From assembly GCA_030737835.1 (NCBI GenBank), contig CM060855.1, positions 1 to 64,000 on the forward strand: a DNA stretch of 64,000 nt, given 5' to 3'. Shown here piece by piece: positions 11,896 to 23,500 of the stretch. The translations under genes and the position numbers were made by a program. The DNA is from Acorus gramineus. Lineage: Eukaryota > Streptophyta > Magnoliopsida > Acorales > Acoraceae. Numbering within the stretch: the stretch's first letter is position 1; each line of letters starts with the position of its first letter. Under the pieces are notes generated by a model. That model was given only the letters and a program-made list of their open reading frames with translations, had not been told where the DNA came from and did not search any database.

Positions 11896-14268
11896 AGATA
11901 GAGCTTGTCATGCCTTGGCCAAGCATGATTATCATTAATAAATCTATTCCATTGGTTATAAAAGCTTAATCTCATGTTGTTAATGAACATACAACTGTCC
12001 AAATTTCATGAAATTGCAAAGGAAACTACGGGGCTGTTTGGTTCAACTTTGATTCAGTACTTATACAACTTAAAGTTGAAAATCTGAAAAAATTCTGTTT
12101 GGTTGGGTGTCAAATAAGCTCATGTGGGTTTCCTCGTTCAGACATTTTTCCCAGCAATTTTTCAGCCCACGAAAGTCACTTAATACGATTCGGATTCAGT
12201 GTTCAGCGATTCGTCCCCGAAGTGAAAATACCAAAGTGCCCCTGACTTCTAATGGTATTTACATAGGGTATATAAACCCTCTTTCAACCAAACATTCTCC
12301 TCTCTCTCTCCTCACTTTGGCTGCGCCAATTTCACCATTTTCGAACTTTAAAAACGAACGACTTCTTCCTCTTCGAGCAGAGCCAGTTCTACCCTTTTTC
12401 AACCCTATAATGGAAGAGTGTCACTTTGATGTTCTTCTGAACTGATCCAGGCTCAGTCCGATCTGCTACATCCTCACGAAACACGAGCAGACTTTACGAT
12501 CTCCCTCTCACCGTCTCCAATGAATCTGCCGATTCTCTCCGATCTGCTTCCTCCTCTTCGGATCGCCTCCCCAGCCAAAGATCTAGGTAAAACCCACCAC
12601 ATCTCCTTGGATCATGTACTGATCCATAGATTTCGATGAAAAACTGTTTAGGTTTTCATAGCGTATGAATGTATATATGTTGCATCAGGTGAAATGTGTG
12701 GTTTTTTTTTTCTGTGGATCGATCAGATGTGAAAGTTGGTGATTCATAGGTTTTTCAGTGCAAAACCTCATTTGTTCAAGTGGGATTGTCTTTGATTCTG
12801 ATTTTATTGATTGGAGTTGCATGGATTTGTGGTACCATATCTCTCTTTCCTGGTCCCATGGGGATCAATCTGTTGCTTTTTCTTTGAAAAATAAAATATT
12901 GTTTCTTGATCTTTGAAGAAGTTAATTCGGGGTTAGGAATTCCAAGATCATATGCAAATGAATGTAGAACATGAATATCATTGCTGATATCAGCTGTTTT
13001 TTTCATATCATCTATCGATTATTGTTATAAAAGCAGCTTAGCACTATCCACAAAATGATGCAATTAAATTTGACCAATTCATAATTTGTGAGTTCTGAAA
13101 AATATTTTCATGCATGGATGGCTCTGACATGCACTTCCTGAAGGGTTTAACTTGCATTTCAGTTTGTGAAAAAATATACCGTTTTTAAATTAGAGACCTG
13201 TTTGGAATGTTACCAGTTATGGGTGATTTTTCCAGATGGTCCTGTCTTTCTAAGGACATTTTCACCACTTAAGAGAAGCCAAATTGTATCCACAATGAGG
13301 TTATATACTATGTCTAATTATACCATTTTATAGGATGCCTCAAAATGCTATTATTTTAATCTTCAAGGGACAAACTAATAAGTTTATGTGAGTCTCATTG
13401 TTAAGCTTGATATTGTTAAATTGGCTGCATTCCATGGGGGTTTAGACATTCCCTGAGACTGAATATGAACTCTCTGCCACTTCATAAGCATTACCAAAGG
13501 CTATATGTTGTTATTCAAATGACTTGTAAAATCTTTAGTAGTTAGACATGCCTTGTAGCATTGGGGACTGACAAAAGTTAAGGTATATAAATCATGCTAA
13601 TAAAAGTACATTTTGTGTCTTTATCAAGTGTTTGCTAAGGAATTTTTTTTTTGAACATCAAAGTTATGGATGAGTTTTTATCAAAATAATTCAATATCAG
13701 TCCTAAGTAGGGGAGAATGGGATGGCCTTATAGTGGAGTCATGTAATAGTTGGGTATGAGTCTTTGTCAAAGTTATTCAACATCAAAGCTATTCTGTTAG
13801 AACCCGGGTGCTTGGTCCTTCATGATGGGACTTCATTTTTTCCCACACAAGTGGGATCTGTCCCCACTGACTATTTTTGGTATCCCTAGTGCTATCAGTT
13901 CTCCCTTTTAGATATCAGCTAAAAAAAAACCCCTTATATCATACTTGCATCATGGTCTACTGGATATACATGTGTTTTTTGAATTTGATATATTAAAAGT
14001 TACCTGTCCTTGTTGAACATGTGTTAGAACAATTCAAAATCTCCCCCAATATCAAGAAAAGAAAAAAACTAGGGAATTATTATTTGATTGATTCGATTGA
14101 CTTGATCATGTGAGACAATGGATTTAAGTTAATGGAATCAAGTAACTTAAATCCCTGTAATTATTTGTATCTTTTAGGTAATGGATATTTTCTTTAAGTG
14201 ATATTTGATTGATTTGATTGAACCACATGATTAAGTAACTTAAATCCCTATAATTATTTGAATTACAG

Positions 14269-14840
14269 GCTTATCCCGATGCGAAACAGTTTCGATACAA
14301 ACCTCTTCCTCATGCCGATGAGATGGAACAATTGTTTAGGGGGGTCACGGCCACGGGGGATCATAGATTTGGTTCTGCTGATGATGACCACCTTCTTTAT
14401 GATCACGATCCACTTCCCATAACCCAACACCGAATACGGAAACTCCAAGTCCACCACTGGGTCCTGAAGGTTCGGGTGAACCCGACCCTGTCCAAACCGA
14501 GTCAAACTATGAGGAACGCATGTCGGACGTTCGACGCAAATGTCCGTGTCCCAGTAGACGTAGGAGGAACAGTGAGGATACCATTGTGGAGAAGATTGAT
14601 GGGGTGCTAGATAAGATTGTCAATTCCGCCAGTAGTCAAGCACCAATTCCGACAAATATAGTACCCACAGTTGATGAATGTTATGCATCCCTCCGTGAGA
14701 CCCCTTCGTTTGTGCCCGGTACCTCCCTCTACATAAACGCTCTGAGATTCATCAACATTCCTGAGAATCGACGACTTTGGATGCTGGAGCTTGATCCAAC
14801 TTCAAGGGCTATGTTGGTGGAGGCTCATTTCAGTGGCTAG
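14269..14840 (+). pseudogene. PIF/Harbinger ORF1 (Myb/SANT-like accessory protein), C-terminal exon, frameshifted
   Basis: After an acceptor TTACAG (14263-14268) the frame reads AYPDAKQFRYKPLPHADEM, the region just after the trihelix in plant Myb/SANT-like proteins. Further on, in a second frame (from about 14420 to the stop at 14840), come an Arg-rich stretch (RRKCPCPSRRRR), a possible nuclear signal, and a C-terminal segment with SLYINALRFINIPENRR. This matches the usual ending of these proteins. The two frames are separated by a frameshift near 14420. The N-terminal DNA-binding exon is not found upstream, so the gene is truncated. In this superfamily ORF1 partners the transposase. Confidence 0.7.
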
Positions 14841-15100
14841 AGTATCCGGTGCCTTGTTCAGTGATGTTTGATGTGATTTGAACTATGTCCTAAGTATTTA
14901 TGTTTGTTTATGTTTTATGAACAGTATCCTATGTTTGCTTGTTAAGAATTTAATAGGACTCCACTATTATGTATTGATACTGCTATGGATCCTTCAGCAT
15001 GGATTGTTCGCTGTGATTTGAACTTGTTAGGTATATGTATTATGAATGTGGATGCTGATGTTAGGTTGGTTTATGTGTGGGCTGCATGTGGTTGGGTTTG

Positions 15101-15295
15101 GTATTATGAATGATGATGTGTTAGGGACTATGAATGATGATGTGTTTGGTATTAGGAATGATGATGTGTTAGGGACTATGAATGATGATGTGTTTGGTAT
15201 TATGAATGATGATGTGTTATGGATTATGAATGATGATGTGTTTGGTATTATGAATGATGTTGTGTTAGGGATTATGAATGATGATGTGTTGGTGT
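15101..15295 (+). repeat. 24-bp minisatellite, about 8 units, open in one frame
   Basis: Units of the type (A)TGAATGATGATGTGTT(A/T)GG(G/T)A repeat about eight times with few differences. Because 24 is a multiple of three, one plus-strand frame stays open across the array. That frame encodes an octapeptide of the type MNDDVFGI, continuous with the transposase reading frame starting at 15385. It lies between ORF1 and the transposase. Confidence 0.85.
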
Positions 15296-15384
15296 TCATG
15301 TGTCTGTTTGTGTTTGCTAATGTAGCAACTATTATGCTACGTAATGATTATGTTTATGGATTGCATTTTTCAATATTAATAGGA

Positions 15385-16624
15385 ATGTGGACTCCACAGA
15401 ATATCCTCATGTTCCTCCTCTTTGTGTATTACATACATCACAAGTACAACCGACATAGAGTGCAAAGAGTAGTGTATGACGGGGTTCTAAGTGGTCGTGA
15501 TTATATTAATGGAATATTGAGTAGCCACGAACTCCCATGTCAAGAATTATTTCGCATGGATCAACATGTGTTCATGCGATTGGCGGATTTTTTCCGGAAG
15601 GAAGGTTGGTTGGAGGACACAAGGAATATGATCATTGAAGAACAATTAGCTATATTCCTCACAATTGTTGGACACAATACAACAAATAGATATTGCCAGG
15701 ACCGATTCTAACACTCTGGGGAAACCATATCCAGACAGTTTAGGGCTGTTCTTTCAGCATGCTTGAAATTAAGCAAATTGGTCATCCATCCACCTGATTT
15801 CTCAAGGACACCCAACCAAATATTAAATAGTCATCGATTGTTTCTTGCGTTTAAGGTAACTAAAATTTCGTTCATGAATGTAGTAGAATTATATCTCCTT
15901 AACAAGATTGTTTAATGCCATATGGGTTTTCAAACATTTACATATAGGATTGCGTTGGGGCAATAGATGGAACCCTTGTCCACGCGATCATAGAGACAGA
16001 GAATCAAGTTCCATTTTGAGGGCGCAAAGGGGATTGCATGCAGAATGTTCTTGCTATCTGCTCCTTCGTCATGTAGCTCACCTATGTTGAGGCCGGTTGG
16101 GAAGGAACGGCACACGATTCTCGTATCCTGTCAGAATGCATCCGAGACCCATCAAGGAAGTTTCCTTTGCCACCTTTGGAAAAATATTATCTAGCAGATG
16201 CAGGGTACAGTAACAATAGGGGATTCCTCACACCATATCGGAACGTGAGGTACTGGTTGGGTGATTATAGGGGAGGCATAAGACCTCAAAATAGGGAGGA
16301 GCTATTCAATTATTATCACTCCTCATTGTGCAATGTCATAAAACGAACTTTTGAAGTGTGGAAAGCGCGATTCCCCATACTGAGAAAGATGGCATCTTAT
16401 TCTTTTGACATGCAGGTACGGATCGTCATTGCGACAATGGCTATCCATAACTACTTCGAAGGGAAAATCATGCTGATAACCTCTTTCATGGTTTTGAAAA
16501 CATGAACACTGATGAAGACCGTACCACTGAAACATTATATGCCCAAGTGCAATCGGAGAGAGATCAATTAAAAATGAATAGAACCCGAGATCAGATAGCC
16601 GATATGCTAATGGCTAGGCGCTAG
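15385..16624 (+). pseudogene. PIF/Harbinger DDE transposase, decayed (2 exons)
   Basis: Exon 1 is 15385-15855, the intron 15856-15947 (GT-AG), and exon 2 runs from 15948. It matches plant ALP1-like/Harbinger transposases: an N-terminal helical part (GRDYINGILSS), DCVGAIDGT with the first catalytic Asp, GTAHDSRIL with the conserved HD, then YYLADAGYSN and CNVIKRTFEVWKARFPIL. In functional relatives the last motif is NVIERTFGVWK; here the catalytic Glu is Lys. There is an in-frame TAA at 15709 (normally Gln in this family's ..RFQHSGET), a TAG near 16075 where Gln is usual, and a 1-base frameshift near 16460, after which the usual tail ending DQIADMLMARR is in another frame. It is a dead transposase that cannot move the element by itself. 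Confidence 0.88.
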
Positions 16625-16720
16625 GGATGTGACTTTTTTTTTTGTCTACTCCATGCATCCCCCTTGTAATAATATGAATATTATAACAGTCTTGTATAAT
16701 TATGTAATATTTTTGATAGC

Positions 16721-17019
16721 ATGAAGACCAAGGATTCAGAGATTCAGTGCGCCTGTGGATGTGGGCCGATGGTCCTCTTGATGGCGAGGACTTCAAAGAA
16801 CTATGGTCGATGGTTTTTGAGGTGCCCAACTAGAGTGGTAAGTCATAGACAGTGTAAACCATGATTTGGTGCTATTTCTATATCCATATAAACTGTGTAA
16901 TGATATCATTTGATGTATTTTGTTGTCATTCATGTAATCAGGAACACCCACAATGCTTCATGTGGGTTGATGAATTGCGTCGGGCGCAAGGACCCGATTA
17001 TTTTCCAGTGCCAGTTTAG
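16721..17019 (+). CDS. GRF-type zinc-finger small protein inside the PIF/Harbinger element
   Basis: Two exons, 16721-16837 and 16942-17019, are joined across a GTAAGT...AATCAG intron in phase 0 to give 64 aa. The protein has CACGCG near residues 10-15, then KNYGRWFLRCP (26-36), then HPQCFMWVDEL (41-51). This is the C-x-C...G-R-x-F-x-x-C...C-x-F-x-W layout of GRF zinc fingers (the domain of NEIL3, TOP3A and APE2, and of many small plant proteins). There is no stop or frameshift. It lies about 100 bases after the transposase, same strand, well inside the terminal repeats. A role in binding single-stranded DNA is known for some GRF domains; any role in transposition here is inference. It could also be a captured host exon pair. 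Confidence 0.75.
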
Positions 17020-18190
17020 AAGAAGGTGGAGAAGGCCGCCGCAGTTGCACGGCCCACATGGTTACTCATCTTTGGATGCTGCTCATGCAAATGTATTATA
17101 TTGATGGTGTTTGTAATATTTTTTTGCTTCTACTCCTAGCCATCAAATGACTATAGAAGTTGGATTATGAAACCAACACTGTAATGTAAATATTAACTGC
17201 TCAAAACTTTTTTTTTTATTTGAGAAGGATTGTAACATTCTCATGTATTTATCTATTGTAGCATGAAAATATATGCAGCTCTAGTACTATGTTTGTGTAT
17301 ATGGTCTTATGTTTGATGATCTACAGATTTTTTTTATATCATAAAAAATTATAATATTCTCTTGTATTTATCTTGTGTAGCATGACATGATGTGAAGCTT
17401 TACCACTATTAAGTGAAACTCTCCTCAAAATTTCAACAAGTATGTGATTACAATGACTTTTCAAATATGGTAAATATAGATTGCATATTTACTGCGTTAT
17501 AAAAATCACATAACAGCTGTGTTTTTATTTTTTAATATCTATGTAGGCTTGAATCGGGTTCTAACAAGTCTTCAAAGTGAAGTATCTCATAATTTATTAA
17601 ATAAGTATTATGAAAGTATCTTTTTTTAATAAATAGAAAAAATAAGCAAATAATCAAGTTTTCAACCAAACATCAAATTACATTCAGCACTTATTAAATG
17701 GACCAAAACACCCTTAGCATAAACTCAACTCTTCAGTACTGAACCAAACACACTTATTTTCATAAGTGCTTATAATTTCCGCTGAACCAAACACTTTTTT
17801 CTTCTGAACTGATTAAAATTTATCAGGACTTATTAAATCTGTACTTGTGAATCAGGACTTAAAGTAAGCTTTTCGCTGAAAAGGGCCCCTACATATGTCA
17901 AGCATGTTAAACATCAGATGCATCATCATATATACCTGTACATGGGCATTCTGCCTAACAGAAAGTGGGTCCTGTAACAGGAGTGTCACTCTCTTAATTC
18001 TTTTCAAAGTTAAATCGCTTTCCGGGGGTAGTATATGATCACATAAAACCAAGTAAAAGAGAGAATATTATTTGGATATTCAATTTTTGTATACTTGTTT
18101 CCAAAGATATATTCCTCATTTCTGTCGTGGACGTATTATATTACTAGTGTGTTACATCTAATATATCTAATCATAGGGAAAAAAGAAAAA

Positions 18191-18420
18191 GAAAAATGAT
18201 ACGATCATCCCCTTATATAGTCTCATTTAAAATTTGCACCCCCATTTTTTTAATAAATTATACATTTTCCATTGAAGTATATCATGTTATAAGAAATAAA
18301 ATATATAATGAGATACAACTTTTTTCTTTTGAAAAAATGAAAAAAATTGTTACTACATACATTATGATAGAACCTCATACACTATGATAACATAGTGTGT
18401 ATCAGCGCTCAATAAAAATT
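18191..18420. mobile_element. MITE with TGATAC termini, copy 1
   Basis: It starts GAAAAATGATACGATC and ends GTGTGTATCAGCGCTC, an imperfect terminal inverted repeat. Its right part carries the palindrome-like CACTATGATAACATAGTG. Related copies lie at 26626-26884 and 27228-27507. The DNA between the PIF/Harbinger end (17892) and this element, and from 18420 to 18620, shows no gene. Confidence 0.5.
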
Positions 18421-18619
18421 TAAAACATGTGAATTAATATTCATGGCATTTAACAATCTAAAAGATTAGTAAACTAAGGATGATAAAATTCAACTGGGAA
18501 AATGTTATATAGTTTCGAAAATACCCAACTTTTAGTCATGCATCTTTTGTTTGAGGTTATATGCATTTATGTAGGAATTCCTTAATTAACGCATAGATGC
18601 ATATGGTCACCAATTAAAT

Positions 18620-19185
18620 GAATATAAACGAAAGACTAAAAGGGTTAAATAAACCCCAGGAGATTGTAATCCCACCCCAAATAAATGTATTTGGGATGGA
18701 ATTGAAAAAGAGGAAGAGAGAAGGAAAAAATAAAGAGAGAGAAAGAGAGGCCACGAAGGGTGGCGGTGGCTGTTGGAGGAGGAAGGCAGCGGCGGCGGCA
18801 ACAACGGTGCACAAAGGAGGTTGCGGTGAAAGGTGATGGGAGGGGGGAGAGAGAGGGGGGGGGGGATAATGATGGGTTGTGGGGGAGGATGAGGTAGGCA
18901 GAGGGCGGTGTGGTCACTCCCTGCCTCTCTTTCTCTTTCTACCTCTCCCCTATTCCACCACTGCTCTCTCTCTCTCTCTCTCTCATCCCTCCTCCTCCCA
19001 CTGCCCGCTATCGTTGTCGACCTCCCCACCCCAGTCTCACTTTCTCTTTCTCTTTCTCTATTTATCCTTCTATCTTTTTTTTTTTTTTTTAACCACTGCA
19101 ATCCCACCCAAAAAAATTCTTTTTGGATTGGGATTGCAAACCTCAAGGAATTTACCTCTCCGATTTGGAAGTTTTTATTTTCAAA
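18620..19185. mobile_element. inverted-repeat element with GA-rich left and CT-rich right halves
   Basis: Left end blocks (AGGGTTAAATAAACCCC, then GATTGTAATCCCACCCC) are imperfectly mirrored on the right (GGATTGGGATTGCAAACC, then GGAATTTACCT). The left inner half is purine-rich (GAGAGAAAGAGAGG) and the right inner half is its pyrimidine counterpart. Large reading frames here in several frames on both strands are artefacts of the low-complexity DNA. The superfamily is unclear and no clean target duplication was found. Confidence 0.55.
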
Positions 19186-20500
19186 AGAATGTAACTACTA
19201 CTTACTTATTAAAGAAAAAGTGACTCAGTTTTTTTTTTTTTTTTACCGTCTCATAAATTTAACAATTACTTATATTTATTCATCAAAATTTAAGATTTCA
19301 AATCAGATTTAGATAAAATCATAAACACAAATTTTAATATTTTAAATCATATTTAAGTTAATCATATCAATATATATAAATTTTAATAATTCATAAGTAA
19401 AGATATTCACAAAATCTACCTCAATTGAATTCTATAAAGAATTGTTATGTTATTTTTATTATAATATGAAAAATATATCTATTATTTACTTATTCAAAGA
19501 AAAATAACCCTGTTGTCATTTTTATTTTATCCTCGCATAAATTTAGGAATCACTCATATCTATTTATTCAAAATTTTAAATTTTAAACTAGATTTAGATA
19601 AATCATACATAATATTTTGGAAACGTATGCTTCAGATTATACAAAAGATGGTCTATGTTATTTATGTGAAAAAATAACAAAAAAATATAATAACTCTTCT
19701 TATATTTAAAAATATCCTAAAAGCCTAAACTATGGTGATAATAATTTTTATAACAATGGCTTTTTATAATATACACAAAAATATAAACACATTCTCAAAT
19801 AAAAAATCATATTCTATATTGTTAATGTTTATTAGTTCAATGTAGTGTAATCATTTTAACTTGGATTAGGGATTGTAAATATATGATGATATGAAGGTAA
19901 TTAAGATTTTTAGATAAGAATGGGTAGAATTCTTAAAAATCTCTGATTTTTGGTATTTTAAAATTTTAGAAGATTTTTTTAGCATTTTCTCTTTAATTAC
20001 TATATATTACTATATAAGATAAGCACAATTAAATCTCTCAAGTTTAAAGTAGATAGACAACAAAAACTATTTTAGATACAATTTTTAAAACAGCTTATTT
20101 ATGTAGTTAGAAACTTTAGAAGATTTATTTAAGATGTTTTACTTTCTAAAAATATAAATAAAAGATATGCCTCAACAAAACCCCTTATTTATACATATAA
20201 TATTACTCTCTAAAACTATGAATCGTAGATAAGCCTTAGCAAAACCCTTTATACATATAATTTTACTTTCTAAAAGTATGAATAAGAGATAATCCTTAAC
20301 AAAAACCCCTTGTTTATATATATATATATATTAAACCATGTTATAATATATATATATTTTTTAAGAAAAGCAGTCACACCAATTGACTGAACCCGTGAAC
20401 ATGTTCATAAAAAATTGTTCCTTGAAAGCGTTGAACACACACAAACAAGTATGCAAAAAAAGAAAAGAAAAGAAAAGATGAGGCAGTGTAAAAAGTTTCT
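19186..20500. other. very AT-rich spacer upstream of the BTB gene
   Basis: No coding region, RNA gene or recognisable element is seen. Around 20150-20310 a block of the type AAAGTATGAATAAGAGATAA...CCTTA(A/G)CAAAACCCC is repeated about three times. TATATATA runs at 20318-20331 and 20346-20357 lie roughly 230-260 bases before the BTB start codon and could include the core promoter, but no single TATA box can be chosen. Confidence 0.45.
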
Positions 20501-20520
20501 GCCTTTTATCCATCGCTGAC

Positions 20521-20543
20521 TCTTTCTCTCTCTCTCTCTCTTT
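20521..20543 (+). promoter_or_regulatory. CT-rich tract in the BTB gene 5' leader
   Basis: A pure TC microsatellite lies 35 bases upstream of the start codon at 20578. Pyrimidine (Y) patches of this kind are common in plant core promoters and 5' UTRs. The position relative to the transcription start is not known. Confidence 0.5.
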
Positions 20544-20577
20544 GAAGGCCGAAATTGGGAGGAACAGAGAGGAAGCG

Positions 20578-23500
20578 ATGAACGATTCGAAGGTGGAGAC
20601 GATATCGAGATTGGCCCAGTGGAAGATCGAGAGCTTCGGCCCTGGCACCTTCCGAAAGTCCGATTCTTTCAAGGTCGGCATTTGGAACTGGTGAGTTTTT
20701 CAATCCGACTTTTTTTGCTTTTTTTTCTCTGTGGGTTTTGATGGTGATAGACGATATTAACGTTTTTTTTTTTATCTTAAAAAGATATATATGGGACTTT
20801 CTTGTAAGAATCCATGTCGGAACAGATGAGTAAGTGATGAAGATTGCATTTGATCTAATAAAATTGTTTATTTTTTAGTGATGGTAATGTGAAATATGGG
20901 ACTTCGTTTTTTCATGGAAGGATTTATGATGGAATTGAAGAGAAAAAAATGTTAATCAATGATTCGTTCTAGGTTTCGTTTTTGTTGGTGATATTCGTAA
21001 CAATAAAAAAATTAGTTTTTTTTTTATGACTAAAAAAATGAGATACCTAGCGAAGAAAAGAAATGGCACTGGAGGGGTGAAAATCAGGTAGTCGGATCTG
21101 TCCACTCCCGCTCTCCTCCGGCCTGCTGGTTGTGGTTCTCACCGGTGAGCACTCCTTCTTGGGCGTCGAAGTCACAAGGAAGTGGGGAGACCCTCCAACG
21201 CAAGTCAGTAATGGTGGTCAAACTAGGATTTTAGGAAAAAGAATTTCACATACATCGATAGAGAAAATTAGCTCTCTATTTATAGTGCTTTTTAGTTGCC
21301 CTAGGATCAATGGTTGATCTCTCTTCCATTAGACAGATAGGAATAGATTCACGATTCTGGTGGATCCAATATATAGTTAGGGGATTTGATCAATTACATT
21401 GATCATCCTTGGTCGAAAATATATATTTTGTTGGGATTATAGAGATCAGTCAATGATGGTTTTGAATTCAGGATATTTTATTGTTATTTGGGAATCAGTT
21501 TTAATGATAACTCCAAATCAAACAAATATACTGGGGAGATTCAGGAAATCCATTATTGCCCCAATTTAACATTCATTGAGATATACTGACTTAGGATATT
21601 GTCGCCGCCGTATCCGAGCGGACTGATGGGCCGGGTTAGCGGGTCGCAGTCACCTGGGTCACGGACCCTCATAATCGGGTCATGGGCCACGGGGAATATG
21701 ATCCGTTTATAGGGGCACTAAAAATGGGCCCCACAGGTACACAACTTTGTTTTTAAGAATTATGATTGATTTTTTTTTTTTAAAAATGGGCCCCACAGGT
21801 ACACAACTTTGTTTTTAAGAATTATGATTGATTTTTTTTTTATTAAACGCATTCTGCGTGGACAGTCCATGTATTGACATCCATCGAGTTATATGACTCC
21901 TTAGGTGAGGTATATAGCTCGTTAATTTTTTTTTTTACATCTGTTAAAAATAGGTCTATTCAATTCGAAATGGAGTGATACATACTTTTGATCAAAGCAT
22001 ATACCTCTTTTTTTTTTTTTGATGAAATGATAGGCATGATCCGTGATTTTATTAAGACTGGTGCAAATGCCCAAAACGTACAAAAGAACTCATGGTTGAT
22101 GAGGTTTCTACCATTAGACGAATGCGAACTGTCCTTGGGTCTGTCCCTAATGTAATTCTTTTTTTTAAAAGGTTTTTGTCAGTCGAAAAGAACCGGTACA
22201 TGTACATCCGCCTCTACCCTGAGCCTTGTCGACTCTCAAAAGAACAACCTCCTATGGCAAGATTCATACTCCGGGTCTGTAATGTTGGTGGGAATCGCCG
22301 GCCCTACATTTCACCTGGTAAATATTTCTTCTTTCCATGACATGGTGTACTTTGCTTTTCTTTGAAGAGGATGTTATTGTTAGTTAGTTTTGAATTTCAA
22401 TGTTAGTAGCTTTGCTGTTAGTGTTCAATAATAATTGATTGATGAAATCCCTCAAATTGGTTTGTACGTTTGCATGTGTGTGTGTTAAATCCTGAATATA
22501 TCAGAGGCTTAGGATTATCATTATAGATATATATATGTGTGTGTGTTAAATTTCTTGTTTCTGGGAATGCAATGAATCCATCATTATTTATAATAGCATG
22601 GTCTCATTTAAGGGTGGTACACTCACAATTCAGAAGTGGTCCTTTTTTTTTTTGAAAAAGTTCAAGGACCTTGTAGCTGTAGGGAGAGTTACATTAAGTT
22701 TTTCAACAAGATTGCAAGCAAACTGCAAAGACAAAACTCATAAAGCTTTTTCATACTGGGATGAAATACATGGAACACACACAAGTTAACACTACTCAAA
22801 AGACTTCCATCTTAATCTCTATGAAGAGGATAACTTGAGGACACTGTTAATCAAATTGGAACTTTTTTTCTTCTCTTGTTCTCATATAGGATTGTAGAGC
22901 AATGTAGGCTCTATGCTACTTGACATGGCTAGAGAACTCAAGGGCATGAAGGGGCCCATTACCCCTCTTTAGTGCCACTCATGTCGGAAACTCATTCTTA
23001 AGAAACTAGTGTTTGAAGGAAACGGAGCTCTTTCATTAATGGGAGATCAATCCTGAATTGCTATTTAGTAACATAGGAGTTTATGAATTATGTTGAACTG
23101 AGTGGAATGAGATGATTCATCTTCAAGTTTAATTTTAAGAAGGCCTTGAACAAAAATAATTGGGAGTTAACACTACTCAAAAGACTACTCAAGTTAACAC
23201 TACTCAAAAGACTTCCATCTTAATCTCTATAAAGAGGATAACTTGAGGACACTGTTAATCAAATTGGAAATTTTTTTCTTCTCTCGTTCTCATATAGGAT
23301 TGTAGAGAAATGTAGGCTCTATGCTACTTGACATGGCCAGAGAACTCAAGGGCATGAAGGGGCCAATTACCCCACTTTAGTGCCACTCATGTCGGAAACT
23401 CATTCTTAAGAAACTAGTGTTTGAAGGAAACGGAGCTCTTTCATTAATGGGAGATCAATCCTGAATTGCTATTTAGTAACATGGGAGTTTATGAATCATG

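Larger units (their letters stand above)
12030..17889 (+). mobile_element. 5.86-kb PIF/Harbinger DNA transposon
   Basis: The left terminus starts GGGGCTGTTTGGTTCA. The right terminus, read inward, starts GGGGCCCTTTTCAGCG and has several further (G)TGTTTGGTTCAG blocks. A 3-bp target duplication TAC flanks it (12027-12029 and 17890-17892), the size expected for PIF/Harbinger. In order it holds a Myb/SANT-like ORF1 relic, a 24-bp minisatellite, a DDE transposase relic and a short intact GRF zinc-finger ORF, all on the plus strand. The 12110-12580 part is leader-like and 12600-14260 is intron-like, with no recognisable trihelix exon. It is defective, because the transposase has stops and a catalytic change. 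Confidence 0.88.

Noticed and set aside
15027-15299. Minus-strand 90-codon frame with Asn-Thr-Ser-Ser-Phe-Ile repeats
   Set aside because: It is the reverse reading of the 24-bp minisatellite; the plus strand holds the transposon genes.
18608-19312. Several reading frames of 60-179 codons with Ser/Leu/Arg runs
   Set aside because: They are artefacts of GA/CT-rich halves of an inverted-repeat element, with overlapping frames on both strands.
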